DNA of 64,000 nt from Hesseltinella vesiculosa (Eukaryota > Mucoromycota > Mucoromycetes > Mucorales > Cunninghamellaceae): contig MCGT01000002.1 of the NCBI GenBank assembly GCA_002104935.1, positions 186,001-250,000 of the forward strand. Direction: 5' to 3'. This document shows positions 52,403-62,624 of this stretch, in pieces (within the stretch, counting starts at the first letter, position 1; the number at the start of each line of letters is the position of its first letter). Under the pieces are notes generated by a model. It did not search any database. It was given only the letters and a program-made list of their open reading frames with translations, and was not told where the DNA came from. The translations under genes and the position numbers were made by a program.

Positions 52403-54838
52403 ATGGATGACGATGGGATGATGCTTAACTTGGTGCCTGGCAAGGCCAAAGCCTCGGACAGCCAAGATCCAAAGCAATCCACCAGAAAGAAGGATGAGAA
52501 AGATCAATCCGGCGGCAAAAAGGTGATCCACGGCAAGGTGCAAGTCCAGTCGTCTTTGTTTACCGCCAATCCTGAATACGACCAAGATCAGCACAAGGAT
52601 AACACCGTGTCCAGCAAAGATCAGCAGCCAAGTAATGCTCCCACTGCGAATATGTTTGAATCGCTCGGGATCAGTAACGAATTGATCCAAGTGCTCAACA
52701 ACAAGCTCCAGGTCACTCGCCCAACACTGGTCCAGCAACGAGCTCTGCCTGTACTTCTTGGCCCAGCCCAAGGTGTCCAGGCTATCTCTGACCCTCTTCC
52801 AGACACTAAGAAAAAAGGCGACGTGGATGTGGTAGTGCAAGCTCAAACTGGCTCTGGCAAGACGCTGACGTACCTTCTGCCCATGCTTCAGCGACTGGTC
52901 GCAGCCTCGACGTTCAACAGCACGCCCTCGGGCGCCAACTTCACAGGTTTCGGTAGTCGTGCGATTGGTACCGTCGCCATCATCTTAACACCAACACGTG
53001 AACTGGCGCAGCAAGTCACCAACGTGCTCAACCAACTGCTCACTTTGCCACGACCAGCAGACGCTTACCGACGCACACACTGGATGGTTGCTGGCATGGT
53101 GATTGGTGGTGACAGCAAGGCGAAAGAAAAGGCACGTTTGCGCAAAGGTGTCACGTTTTTGGTTAGCACACCCGGTCGACTTTTAGATCACTTGCAGAAC
53201 ACCCAGAGCTTCGACATTCGCCATCTAAAATGGTTGGTGCTGGACGAAGCCGACCGACTGTTGGACCTTGGCTTTGAAGAAACGTTGAAGCAGATCATGC
53301 AGCTTATTCAAGAAAAGACCAAAGCCGAACCGTTGGCGACCTATCGACACACCCTGACGCATCCGCTCTGGCCGCGCGGCCACCAAACGATCCTCTGCTC
53401 GGCGACCCTCCGTGATGACGTGCGACAGCTGGCTGGCACTGCCTTGGTTGATCCTGTGTTTGTCAATGCCAATGGCACACCTACTCGCTTGACAGCCGCG
53501 ACCCCAGCCCTCAACGAGAGCGACAATGCCGACGATGCCCCTCATACCTTTTCGGCTCCCACCCAGCTTCAGCAAACCTATACCATTGTGCCAGCCAAAC
53601 TCCGTCTCGTCAGCTTGATCGCGTTCCTTCGCAACCGTATGAAGAAGAAGCAGGCCAAATCGGGCAAAATCATTGTCTTTTTCTCGTGCTGCGACTCGGT
53701 CGACTTCCATTATGACCTCCTGGCCCATGCTGGTAACCCTCTGACGACGGACGTGGACGAGGATCGTGAAGACATGTTGGCTGCGTTGGAAGACGACGAC
53801 GTGGGAGATTCGGAAAAGAAAACTGGCAACAAGAAACGGCCTCCTCGCAAAACCAAGAAAGTGCGTGAGCAAGAGCAGCTGGATTTCCAACGCCAGCCTT
53901 GTCAGGAAAGCAAGCTCCTCGGTGACGATGTGCGAGTGTATCGCTTACATGGAGATTTGCCTCAAGACGTGCGCTCCTCGACTTTTCAACAATTCAACGA
54001 CGCCAGCAACGGGATCCTCCTATGTACAGACGTGGCTGCACGCGGCCTGGATCTGCCCAATGTTGCCTGCATCATTCAATACGACCCTCCCACAGACATG
54101 AAGGACTATGTGCATCGTATCGGCCGCACCGCACGTCTTGGCAAGGCTGGTGAGGCTCGCCTCTTTTTGCTGCCCAGTGAAATGGATTATTTGCCGATCC
54201 TCAAAGCCCAAGGGATGGCTATTGCCCAAGTCACAGTGGAGTCCTTGCTGGCTGATACTTTTGGGAAGCTGAGGCACGTGTACGAAGCTGGTGCCCAGGA
54301 AACACAAGATCAATTGGAACGCTATGTGCTGTCTGAAGAAGAGGTAAGTGAAAAAAATGACTGGGGCCAGTCAAATGTTTTAGCAGGGATACTCATTTTT
54401 CTCTTCTTCTTCCAGAATGTGATTTTGGGAAGAAAGGCTTACTGGTCAAGTATCCGAGCCTATGCCACTCATGGAGCCGCCGAGAAACATGTGTTTCATG
54501 TCAAGAAACTTCACCTGGGCCATATTGCCAAGTCGTTTGCTCTGCGAGAAGCCCCTTCCCAACTGCAAGATCCCAACAAGACCAAGAAGAAAAAGGACGC
54601 CAAGCAAGAGCGAATGCCAGGCAAGATGAAATTCCGCGACGGCAAGCAACAGCCTGGCAAGCAACAATCTGGAAAACAAGGGAAGCAGCAACCTGGCAAG
54701 CAGCAACAAGGGAAAAAAGGACCAGGGCTTGGCAAGCGAAAGCGGATGGGAAATGCCGACGAATTTGCCATCATTTCCTCCGCGTCCACCCTGGCTGCTG
54801 GTCCCACCACCAAGAAGAAAAAACTTGTCAAAAACTAG
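52403..54838 (+). CDS. DBP7: DEAD-box RNA helicase Dbp7 (DDX31-like)
   Basis: Two exons (52403-54343, 54416-54838) give 787 residues. Helicase motifs in order: AQTGSGKT (about residue 150), PTRELAQQ, TPGRLLDHL, DEAD in VLDEADRLLDLG (about 280), SAT in CSATLRDDV (about 332), RGLDLPNVACIIQYD and HRIGRTARLG (about 570). The C-terminal block after the intron, AYWSSIRAYATHGAAEKHVFHVKKLHLGHIAKSF, is the specific Dbp7 signature. The tail is very rich in K, Q and G. Dbp7 acts in the nucleolus in early 60S ribosome assembly. The intron (54344-54415) is 72 bp, divisible by three and free of stops, so a retained form adds 24 residues before the C-terminal block. The gene is paired divergently with MRP51. 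Confidence 0.93.
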   Translation: MDDDGMMLNLVPGKAKASDSQDPKQSTRKKDEKDQSGGKKVIHGKVQVQSSLFTANPEYDQDQHKDNTVSSKDQQPSNAPTANMFESLGISNELIQVLNNKLQVTRPTLVQQRALPVLLGPAQGVQAISDPLPDTKKKGDVDVVVQAQTGSGKTLTYLLPMLQRLVAASTFNSTPSGANFTGFGSRAIGTVAIILTPTRELAQQVTNVLNQLLTLPRPADAYRRTHWMVAGMVIGGDSKAKEKARLRKGVTFLVSTPGRLLDHLQNTQSFDIRHLKWLVLDEADRLLDLGFEETLKQIMQLIQEKTKAEPLATYRHTLTHPLWPRGHQTILCSATLRDDVRQLAGTALVDPVFVNANGTPTRLTAATPALNESDNADDAPHTFSAPTQLQQTYTIVPAKLRLVSLIAFLRNRMKKKQAKSGKIIVFFSCCDSVDFHYDLLAHAGNPLTTDVDEDREDMLAALEDDDVGDSEKKTGNKKRPPRKTKKVREQEQLDFQRQPCQESKLLGDDVRVYRLHGDLPQDVRSSTFQQFNDASNGILLCTDVAARGLDLPNVACIIQYDPPTDMKDYVHRIGRTARLGKAGEARLFLLPSEMDYLPILKAQGMAIAQVTVESLLADTFGKLRHVYEAGAQETQDQLERYVLSEEEVSEKNDWGQSNVLAGILIFLFFFQNVILGRKAYWSSIRAYATHGAAEKHVFHVKKLHLGHIAKSFALREAPSQLQDPNKTKKKKDAKQERMPGKMKFRDGKQQPGKQQSGKQGKQQPGKQQQGKKGPGLGKRKRMGNADEFAIISSASTLAAGPTTKKKKLVKN

Positions 54839-55762
54839 TGTCTTTAGCATTTCTTTGTACGATTCCCTACTCTTTTATTTTTTTTATTTTAGATTCTGCA
54901 TCTCCTCATCGAATGATATTCATATATAAACCATTGCATGCCTGTAAGAAAAAAAAATCGGACGTTGTTTCCCGCTTGGATTCCGGTTCCGAAAACAAGG
55001 GTAGGAAGGTGGGAGTTGGAAAATTCCGGGCTGTTCATTCTTCCGCTGCTTCCTTTTTGTGTATGATGTATCATGTCAGGCTGAAAAATTTGCTTGGTGA
55101 TCGTCATTTTCTTTGTCATCTGTTTTGTATAACCACTGTTCACCACATTTCCCCTCCATCCAAGCAACATAAAAATAGAAAGCCGAGCCCAAAGCTCTGC
55201 TTTGCTTAACCCGGTGGAGAAAATTGTTTAGGAAATGAAAAAAAAAAATAAACGGCCCTGATTCCGTGGAAAAGGCAATGGGGCCACTCTCCAAGTATTA
55301 GCTTCATTTGGAAATACACCCGTGACAGGTGTCCAGTGAAAAAAATCAACAGAGCTGCATGTGAGGAAGGGAAGAGATGGGTCGATTTTTCCTGGGCTTG
55401 AAAAAATTTTTTCCTTACCAATGGCACCATTTTTTTCGCACATTGAAGCCAATCACATCATTTGCTGACCAGCACTCTTGCACATTTTGTGACTAAAATG
55501 ATGATAGGGATTGAATCATATCCAGCCAATAAGCATCTACCTTTGCAAGGTGAGCCCTGGGAGAAACTGAAAACATTGGCTCCCAGTTTGGTAATTTGTA
55601 TCGTCCAGCACGGAGCTAAACCCGACCAAAAATGAGTCAGAGTGTATGAATAAGGAACGTGCGCCCCTTCTCCTATAAATACCTCTCAGCTTTTTGATCC
55701 CATGTTTGACGATCTCTTTTCTTCTCCACTTTTCTCACCTTCTTTAATACATATTCAATATC
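54839..55762. other. Intergenic region with a TATA box for the Ecl1-like gene
   Basis: About 920 bp, AT-rich, no gene. The only element recognised is the TATA box at 55674-55681. Confidence 0.5.
55674..55681 (+). promoter_or_regulatory. TATA box of the Ecl1-like gene
   Basis: TATAAATA, 82 bp upstream of the ATG at 55763, followed by a CT-rich leader. A strong consensus core promoter, usual for stress-inducible fungal genes. Confidence 0.6.
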
Positions 55763-56099
55763 ATGGATCTCTCTTGGTGCATTTACTGTGACCGTCACTG
55801 CGTCGAAGAAAACGTAAGTTTCTTTTTATTTTTGTCTAGGAGCATTTCTGACTCGCCTTTCTTTCCAGTTGTATTGCTCAGACGCTTGTCGCATCAAGGA
55901 TTTTGCCAACCATCAAAAGAGCCCTGCTTCTCCTGTATTGGAAAGTTTCCCCTCGAGCCCCAACATGTCACCCCTCCTGGAACCTTTTTACAGCTCTTTC
56001 CATGAAAAACCTCGGTCACCTTCCATCATGATTGCCCGCTCGCCCGTCATGACCAACTCCTCCGGTTTTGACCTGTTCCCTCCCATCTCGGACACCTAG
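55763..56099 (+). CDS. Ecl1-like zinc-binding small protein
   Basis: Two exons (55763-55813, 55869-56099) give 93 residues. The N-terminus MDLSWCIYCDRHCVEEN joined to LYCSDACRIKDF has the cysteine pattern C-x2-C, then LYCS-x2-C, of the Ecl1/Ecl2/Ecl3 family (extenders of chronological lifespan), small zinc-binding proteins that respond to starvation and metal limitation in yeasts. The remaining 60 residues are a disordered Ser/Pro tail with repeated SP motifs (KSPASP, RSPS, RSPVM), possible kinase targets. The intron falls inside the zinc motif, and only splicing yields the motif, which supports the model. The strong TATA box upstream suggests regulated expression. Confidence 0.72.
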
Positions 56100-57011
56100 A
56101 CGCTCGACATCACCATTTTGTATATTACCAATCTTCAACTGTATTGCATTTCAATTTTTTTTTGTCATGGTTCAACACCTCCCTACTCTCGATGGATCTC
56201 GAAGAAAACCCTCAAAAAAAAAGGAAAAAAAGCTGGCGCTTTTTTCCGACCCCTCACTTTGCTTCCTACATCAAGCACCCTCACTTCCTTTTTCAATTTG
56301 CATTAAAAAGTACTTTTGCAGCTCAAGCATTCGACATTTGCTGCTTTCATCCCCACTCTTAATGGCTTCATCCTCGGTTCATTAGAAATAAAAGCTATTG
56401 CATTTTCATATTTTCCAGCCTGCCCCTGGCGGAAGAAAAAAAAAAAAAACGGCCTCTCCACATCCGACCTGCCTTTTTTGTCCTGCCGGTCATTCTGCAT
56501 CACAAGAGAAAAATAGAATCCTATTTTTTTTTCTGCACAACAACGAAAAGAAATCGAAGAAGTACTATGCAGGCCGAGACTCCGGAAACATCCAAGGCAT
56601 CTTATGCAAGTTGAACCATCAAAATAAAGTTTTGCGGCCATCCTCGGTGACGGGTTTGTCGTTGGAGGCATGGAAAAAAAAAGTGGGCTGGTTTGATGTG
56701 TCTACAGCTGGAGGTATACAGTAAATATGATTGGCCTGCCTGGGCTGAGCCAGGCTGAGCTTGCACTAACTTCTTCAGCTATGCCTCAGCGAAGACACAA
56801 AATATCGACCATGAATGACGAACTGCAATAGCTCAGAGGTCACTGGCTGCTTGTGACATAGACTGTTCATTACAAAAGGTACGGCTATTTTTTTATGAAA
56901 AGCTTTATGCTGCAACTAAAAAACAGGAGGGCACGACATAACCAACATATGAGGGGGGGGGGGGTAGTAAAAATGACTAGACAAGGGGAAATGAATCCTT
57001 GACAGCTTTAT
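56100..57011. other. Convergent intergenic region
   Basis: About 910 bp between converging genes, with poly-A tracts and a run of about 12 G at 56953-56964. No gene or repeat recognised. Confidence 0.5.
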
Positions 57012-57766
57012 TTATTCGGCCTTTTCTTCAATTTCGGCCTTGTCAAAAGATTCGACCAATTCAGGGATTTCATCATCGTCATCACCAGCAACGTCTTCGG
57101 AACCTTGGGCGGCTTGGTAAGCTTCAGCGAGCTTGCGGAGGCTGGCCAAGGAGTCAGGGCCAAGTTGGTTCAAGATGTTGGGCACTAACATTGAAAGAAG
57201 GTCAGTCACCTTGGATCAAGAAATAAAAACACGTCGACAGTTCGGTCGCAGAGGGCTTACCAAGTTCAGTCAATTCCTTTTCAGCAGAGCGGCCGTGGAT
57301 GGCAAAGGTGTTGGAGTTAACAGCAGCTTGGATACGGGGGTGAGCAAAGTGAATGACCTTGCCGTCATCCTTGAACATGTTAACTTCTTCAATACCGGGA
57401 ATAGGTTGGACGTTCAACTTTTGGAGAGAAGATTGGAGCTTGCGGTCATCACCACTGCCGGTGCGGTTGGTGGATTTCTTGACCTTACGACGGGGAGTAC
57501 CTAGATGAATGAGAAAAAGAAAGACAACAATAAGTATCTCGGTTTCTAAACTTATACACAAGTGAATGTCTTGTCCGTGATAGATGTCGTGGTTGTCGTG
57601 ATGACATGCGCCCTGTCTTTTTTTGTTGTTCACCACCAGCGCATTCGCTGTCACGGCGCCTTTTTTTTTCATAAGATCTACTTTCTTTTTTTTCTTAACA
57701 CTTTAGCTTACCCTTGCCACCAATACGGACTTGGGATTGAAGCTTGGCGAGTTTTTCAGTGTTCAT
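57012..57766 (-). CDS. EGD1: Nascent polypeptide-associated complex subunit beta
   Basis: Three exons (57766-57712, 57500-57261, 57184-57012) give 155 residues. The start [27 protein letters not shown] contains the conserved ribosome-binding basic motif (RRKVKK) of beta-NAC/BTF3. It is followed by the NAC domain ([46 protein letters not shown]) and an acidic tail. NAC beta pairs with NAC alpha on translating ribosomes, near the exit tunnel, and guards nascent chains against mistargeting. Length equals that of fungal Egd1. The first intron splits the basic motif and is long for this window (211 bp), as often in highly expressed translation genes. Confidence 0.95.
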
Positions 57767-58857
57767 GGTTTAAACGAAAATGAAGAGAGGGAAGGAAAAA
57801 AAAAAAAAAATAGAGCAAGTGGCGCCCAAGGCGAGAAATGTTTAAACAAGTTTTTTTTTTCTGGCAGTCCCCGATCAATCAAAGCCACCCGTCCGTGTAG
57901 CCAATGACGCCGCGTAATGGAACAGCTCCTGCTTTGGGAGCCATTGCTCTTTTCTTGTTGAGTGTCTCGTCTTGGCCTTTTACAATAGACTTGATGTCGT
58001 GATAAAAGTTCTTTGGCCACCTGCTTTCTTCATGAAAAATAAAAGGGTCATATCCTCCCGAGGGCAAATAAAAAATAAAAAAAAATAGCTTCCTCGTTCC
58101 CGCTCATGTCAACGCGGACGATTGTTAAAGATTTCCGAAAAATGATATTGCGAGGGCAGAAGAAGGACGCTTGGCTTGTCAGCAGTGAAAAGGGATCAAC
58201 GTGTCAAACTTGAGCCATGACCAAGGCAACAAAGGCACAAGGACGGTGCCACCCTCGGAAATTGCCTGAAACAGGCTGGGCTTAAACAACAGGCCAGTCA
58301 TAGGAGCCAGGTGCGAGAACTGCACTAAACACACGAAGCTGATCCACATGTTTCCATACACCGCGTTGAAAAGATGTGCCAAAGACGAAGAGACATACAC
58401 GCAGATGTCGGAGACGATCTTTTCTTGCGAATGGCTAACTGGAGAGCAATGGCAGCAGGGTGTTTCCATCGCAGAGTTCAAAGAGCAGCCTTTACCAAGG
58501 TGCACTACCTTTTGCAGCTCCTGACAATCATTTTGGACGTCACGTTTCCCTTTCTTTCTTTTTTACATTATCACTCTCCGTATTAGCTAGCTATTCAAGA
58601 AGACAGGATTGGCACAACAGCTTTATTCAGCAAAATCGTGCTGTTAGATAACACTTGCTACAAGTCCTGATTGGTAGCTAATGTTGGCTCTTGTCCCGCA
58701 GCGCAATCCATTTTCCAATGAAACCACGCTTTGCCTTTTTTGGCCAGCAAAAAAAAATAAAAACATGGGCCATTCCACATCTCCTTAATTGCATTTGCGC
58801 CTCTTCTCCTTAAATAAAAATGAAATCAGCCTGGAGAACAGTTCATTTTTTTTTTAT
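57767..58857. other. Intergenic region, no convincing gene
   Basis: About 1.1 kb. A minus-strand frame at 58179-58505 (108 codons) shows a few hydrophobic stretches but no motif, promoter or partner exon. Otherwise AT-rich DNA. Confidence 0.45.
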
Positions 58858-59311
58858 TCAGATCAAGCAGGAACCCCATCGATCGGTGGGTGCTCGGTAA
58901 ACAGGAGTCATCCCCGTGCAGATACTGGATGAGATGTGGTCTGAGGATTTGACTTGAGTCTGGGTATAGCCTCCGGCAGATTCGCTGTAGTGGGCAAGAG
59001 TCATGCTGAGCGGTGGCGTGGTTGGCCGATGGTAGGCTTGTGTTGTGGCATTGGATGACAGGTGAACAGAATGAGCAGGTGGCATGAAACATGGAGCAAC
59101 AAAGTCATGGATATCATCATCCAACTTCATCGATTCCGGGGTGCCATACTCAGTATGGCATCGCTTCGTTGAAGGTTCTTCTGCTGGAAGCCAAGGTTCG
59201 TCCTGCTTTCAAAAGTCAATGCTTAGGCTCGCATAATCGTTTTTTTCTATGCGTGTCACTCACCATGGTGCAGCTCTTTCGCTTCTTAAGTGACATGTGT
59301 TCAGTGTGCAT
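58858..59311 (-). CDS. Small hypothetical protein, 130 aa
   Basis: Two exons (59311-59264, 59202-58858) give 130 residues. Exon 1 is 16 codons and encodes MHTEHMSLKKRKSCTM with a short basic, nuclear-signal-like KKRK. Exon 2 begins DEPWLPAEEPSTKRCHTEY and continues with MKLDDDIHDFVAPCFM, then a Ser/Thr/Pro/His-rich tail ending TDRWGSCLI. The donor (ATG|GTGAGT) and acceptor (AAAGCAG|GAC) are strong and keep the frame. No domain recognised; the mix of an acidic patch and a disordered tail suggests a regulatory protein. It is divergent from the alpha-galactosidase gene, with 241 bp between start codons. Confidence 0.55.
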
Positions 59312-59552
59312 TATGGTTATTATCTATCGTTAGCAACGGAAAAGTTCAAGATACTAGAAAAAAGAAAAAAAAAAAAGAAAGAAAAAAAGACGAGGAGCAG
59401 GAAAAACTTCTGTTTTCAGGCTATGCCCGGCGTAGGGATTAAACCACCGCTCAAGGTTTTTCGAGCTCTTCCCCGACTTTCGATGCCTCGCTCTTTTTTT
59501 TTTTTTTTCCTTTTCCCACCTCCTTTTTTTTTACTTGCAGCGCTCTTCCATT

Positions 59553-62081
59553 ATGGTTTTCTTGGCGCCACCATCTTTCCAGAACGCCATTGGCCGTGTC
59601 CGTTTGCATTACAAGATTGTCGACACTGTCAAGAAACTGGATGATATTATCGTTTACCCTGGTGCCCCCTATGTCAATGACGAGCTCGTTCTGTCTTGCA
59701 CGTTTGCTCCTGCCCAGCCACGCGGTCACATCTTGGCGTTGCTTCTTGAACCCCAAACCGATTTACAACTTGTCCACTTTGAAGTCTCTTATACAATGGA
59801 CATCACAGACCTCAAGATGCTGGCCAACGGTTTCCAAAGCTGGTCTCAAACAGCTGAACTAGGCGCCAATGACAAACTTGCCGCCATTCCCAAAGGCGTG
59901 TCCTGGGTCACGCAACACAACCTACAAGGGTACATTCGTCTGTATTGCTGAGCCAACCTCATACTCTTCTTTTTATTTATTTCTAGTGACTACGATATCT
60001 TCCCATATAGCGGTGAACGTGGAGTCATTCACTCAAACAGCTACACCCATTTACGAGACGTGGAACACCATGTACGCTTCTTTGGGTCGCTGACAGAACA
60101 CCTCGGCTACACCTACTTCAAGGCAAACTTTAACAACAGCACCTTTGGTATCTACAAGGACGTACTTGGCATGGATCTCCTTACCAACACCCACACCAAC
60201 GTACCGCTCATCCGAGTTTGGATGCATGAAATGATCGGTGCGCGCGCCGATCAAGACCTCTGGGATGATTATACCGCTTGCTTATGGAACGAGAAACTAT
60301 ACAGCAACCCCGACGACGGCGTCGACCCACAGCCCCTTTACCCCCCTGCTGTCTTGGAAAGAGTCAAGGCAATGCGAGAACCCGCCAGCCATGTGACTGG
60401 GGTACGTCGAAGAAAAAAAAAACGTAACCAGCGCTCATCACCTCGTGTCTCTTTTTCTAGTGGACCTCTTGGTATCAATATTATGTAGGTGGAAGCTGGA
60501 AGACAAGAAAAAGAAGAAAAAGAGAGAACGTGCCATTCACGTCCGTTTTTTTTCAAGGGGGATGTCAGTGAAGCGATAGTGCTAGAGAACTTGCAAGCCT
60601 ACCAAGATCATGGGTACCCGATTGACATCTTCCAAATCGATGACGGCTTTCAGACAGCCATCGGCGATTGGCTCTCGTTGAATGACAAGTTCCCAAGTGG
60701 CATGCCGTTCCTGACGAAAAAGATCCATGATGCTGGATACAAAGCTGGCCTCTGGCTTGCTCCGTTTGCTGTCGGCACCAACAGCAAGATCGCTATCGTC
60801 ACACCTGAATGGCTAGTCAAGGATGATAAAGGCCAACCTGTGCTCGCTGGCCCCAACTGGGGCAATTTTTATGCACTGGACATCTATCAAGAACCCGTGC
60901 GACAGTACATAAAGCTTGTATTCGAAGTGGTGCTACAAGATTGGCAATTTGATATGGTCAAGCTCGATTTCTTGTTTGCAGCGGCCATGATCCCTCGCTT
61001 GGGCAAGTCTCGTGGCCAGATCATGGATGATGCTATGCGATTCCTACATGACGAATGTATGAAGAAGGACAAGCTAATGTTGGGCTGTGGCGTGCCTTTG
61101 GCTTATGCGTGGGGCCGGGCTGACTACTGCCGCATCGGCTCGGATGTGGCACCCTGGTGGGAAGACCCCAAACTGAAATATCTCAACGTGCGCGAGCGTG
61201 TGTCGACCTTTAACTCGCTGCGATCCACCCTCGGCCGCTTTGCCATGACTGGCCGGGTCTTTGGCAATGACCCCGACGTCGTCATCCTCCGCAACACTCC
61301 CGACAACAAACTGACCGAAGACGAACGCCACACGCTCTGCACCCTGAACAATCTGCTCGGCCACCTCGTCTTTTCCTCGGATAATGTGGACGTCTACGGC
61401 GAACAAGAGCATCTGATGTATGGTGCAACCTTCCCCAAGGTTGTTCTCTCCACAGACGCCATTGTTCGCTGCCTCGAGGTGCGCTCCGAAGTCTATATGC
61501 TCGAATATCAGCTTCCTGTTGCCAGCAGCCAGCACAAGCGCCGCTACGTCACCTTTACCAACTTGTCCGACTCGGATCAAACCGTTTATCTGCCCAGCAA
61601 CGACGCTTCGTGCTGTCTTTGGTTCGGCCCTAGCTTTGCCCTACATTGCCATCGTCAACCCTGGCTAGATGCTCCGGACTGGTACTTACCCTCGACCGAG
61701 CTCTTCTTGCGAGCGCATGAAACCCGCACCCTCATGGCCATCCCCCCTCCCGCTGGCAAGGACCAGCTCGTGTTTATGGGCACTACCAGCCATCTTGTTC
61801 CTGGCTCCGAGATCCAGTCCATGCAACACGTCCCCGGCAAGGGCGTTGAAGTCGAATTCAAACCTGGCCATCGCAAATGCCATCGTCTCTACTTTGGCCT
61901 CGGCCTGTCCCTCATGCCTTTCCATCCGAAAAAGAAAAAGAAAGCCCAAGAGCAAGGTGCTGAAGACGAGGCGCCCCTTAAAGAAATTATAGTCAATGGC
62001 CAGCGCCTTGAATTTAAGCAGGTGCGTGTCCAAGGCCGTTCGCCAGCATTGATTCACGTCGCCATGGTCGACAACCTTTAA
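59553..62081 (+). CDS. GH36-type alpha-galactosidase
   Basis: Four exons (59553-59929, 59987-60401, 60461-60484, 60558-62081) give 779 residues. The N-terminal beta-sandwich includes ANGFQSWSQTAEL, a GH36 hallmark. The barrel begins with GWTSWYQYYGDVSEAIVLENL. DMVKLDFLF carries the catalytic nucleophile aspartate (about residue 409), and CRIGSDVAPWW the acid/base aspartate (about 468). FQIDDGFQ and GLWLAPF are also typical. The enzyme should remove terminal alpha-1,6-galactose from melibiose, raffinose or galactomannan. There is no signal peptide from this start, so it is probably intracellular. Exon 3 is only 24 nt yet encodes the conserved WTSWYQYY. An upstream exon (from ATG 59420) could add about 16 residues in frame through the acceptor at 59540; its donor is weak. 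Confidence 0.88.
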
Positions 62082-62624
62082 CCTGTTCGCCACCAGGCTC
62101 TCCGCCCTCCTTTTTTTGCTTTCTATTTTTATTTCCCTTGCCTACGACGATATCCCCCTTGAAATTGAATAAACATCGATGTCCATTTAAAAAAAAAAAA
62201 GGAATGGCCTATTTTATTACAGTCAATATCATTTAAACTTATCGTTTTATACAGTGTGGGTAATAACTTTTTGGTTTTCTGTGACTGTATTAAATCACCG
62301 CATGCCTAATATGGAAACCGTATGCCTTTTGAGCATTTTTGTGCCATAACCAATATTTTTTCGAAAATCCCAAATCCATTTTTATAAGTTTAAATGATAT
62401 TGACTGTAAAAGGAGGCAAAAGCACCAGCCAAACAAGTACAATGCATCTGGAACCGACCAAGCGGTCGACGTATTACTCGTTTTTCGTGTCTATCATTGT
62501 CATAGGTACGTTGTACACCGGTACGTACGGTAGGTACTGTAAATTTGACAAGACTTGAACCCCGTTTTTATTGCTCTGGTTTGCTCTGAGAGCGGGTTCA
62601 CATGATGGAAAAAAAAAAAGAGCA
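62082..62624. other. Convergent intergenic region with a MITE
   Basis: Holds the 187-bp MITE at 62220-62406 and a GGTACG/GTACC-rich palindromic stretch at 62503-62540. No gene seen. Confidence 0.6.
62220..62406. mobile_element. Tc1/mariner-type MITE with intact ends
   Basis: 187 bp flanked on both sides by TA (62218-62219 and 62407-62408), the target duplication of Tc1/mariner elements. The ends are perfect inverted repeats of 23 bp or more: it starts CAGTCAATATCATTTAAACT and ends AGTTTAAATGATATTGACTG. No coding capacity. It shares its right part (TTCGAAAATCCCAAATCCAT) with shorter copies at 37858 and 42035. Confidence 0.88.

Noticed and set aside
62540..62600. GGGGTTCAAGTCTTG on the minus strand as a tRNA B box
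   Set aside because: No matching A box, acceptor stem or cloverleaf could be formed from the surrounding sequence.
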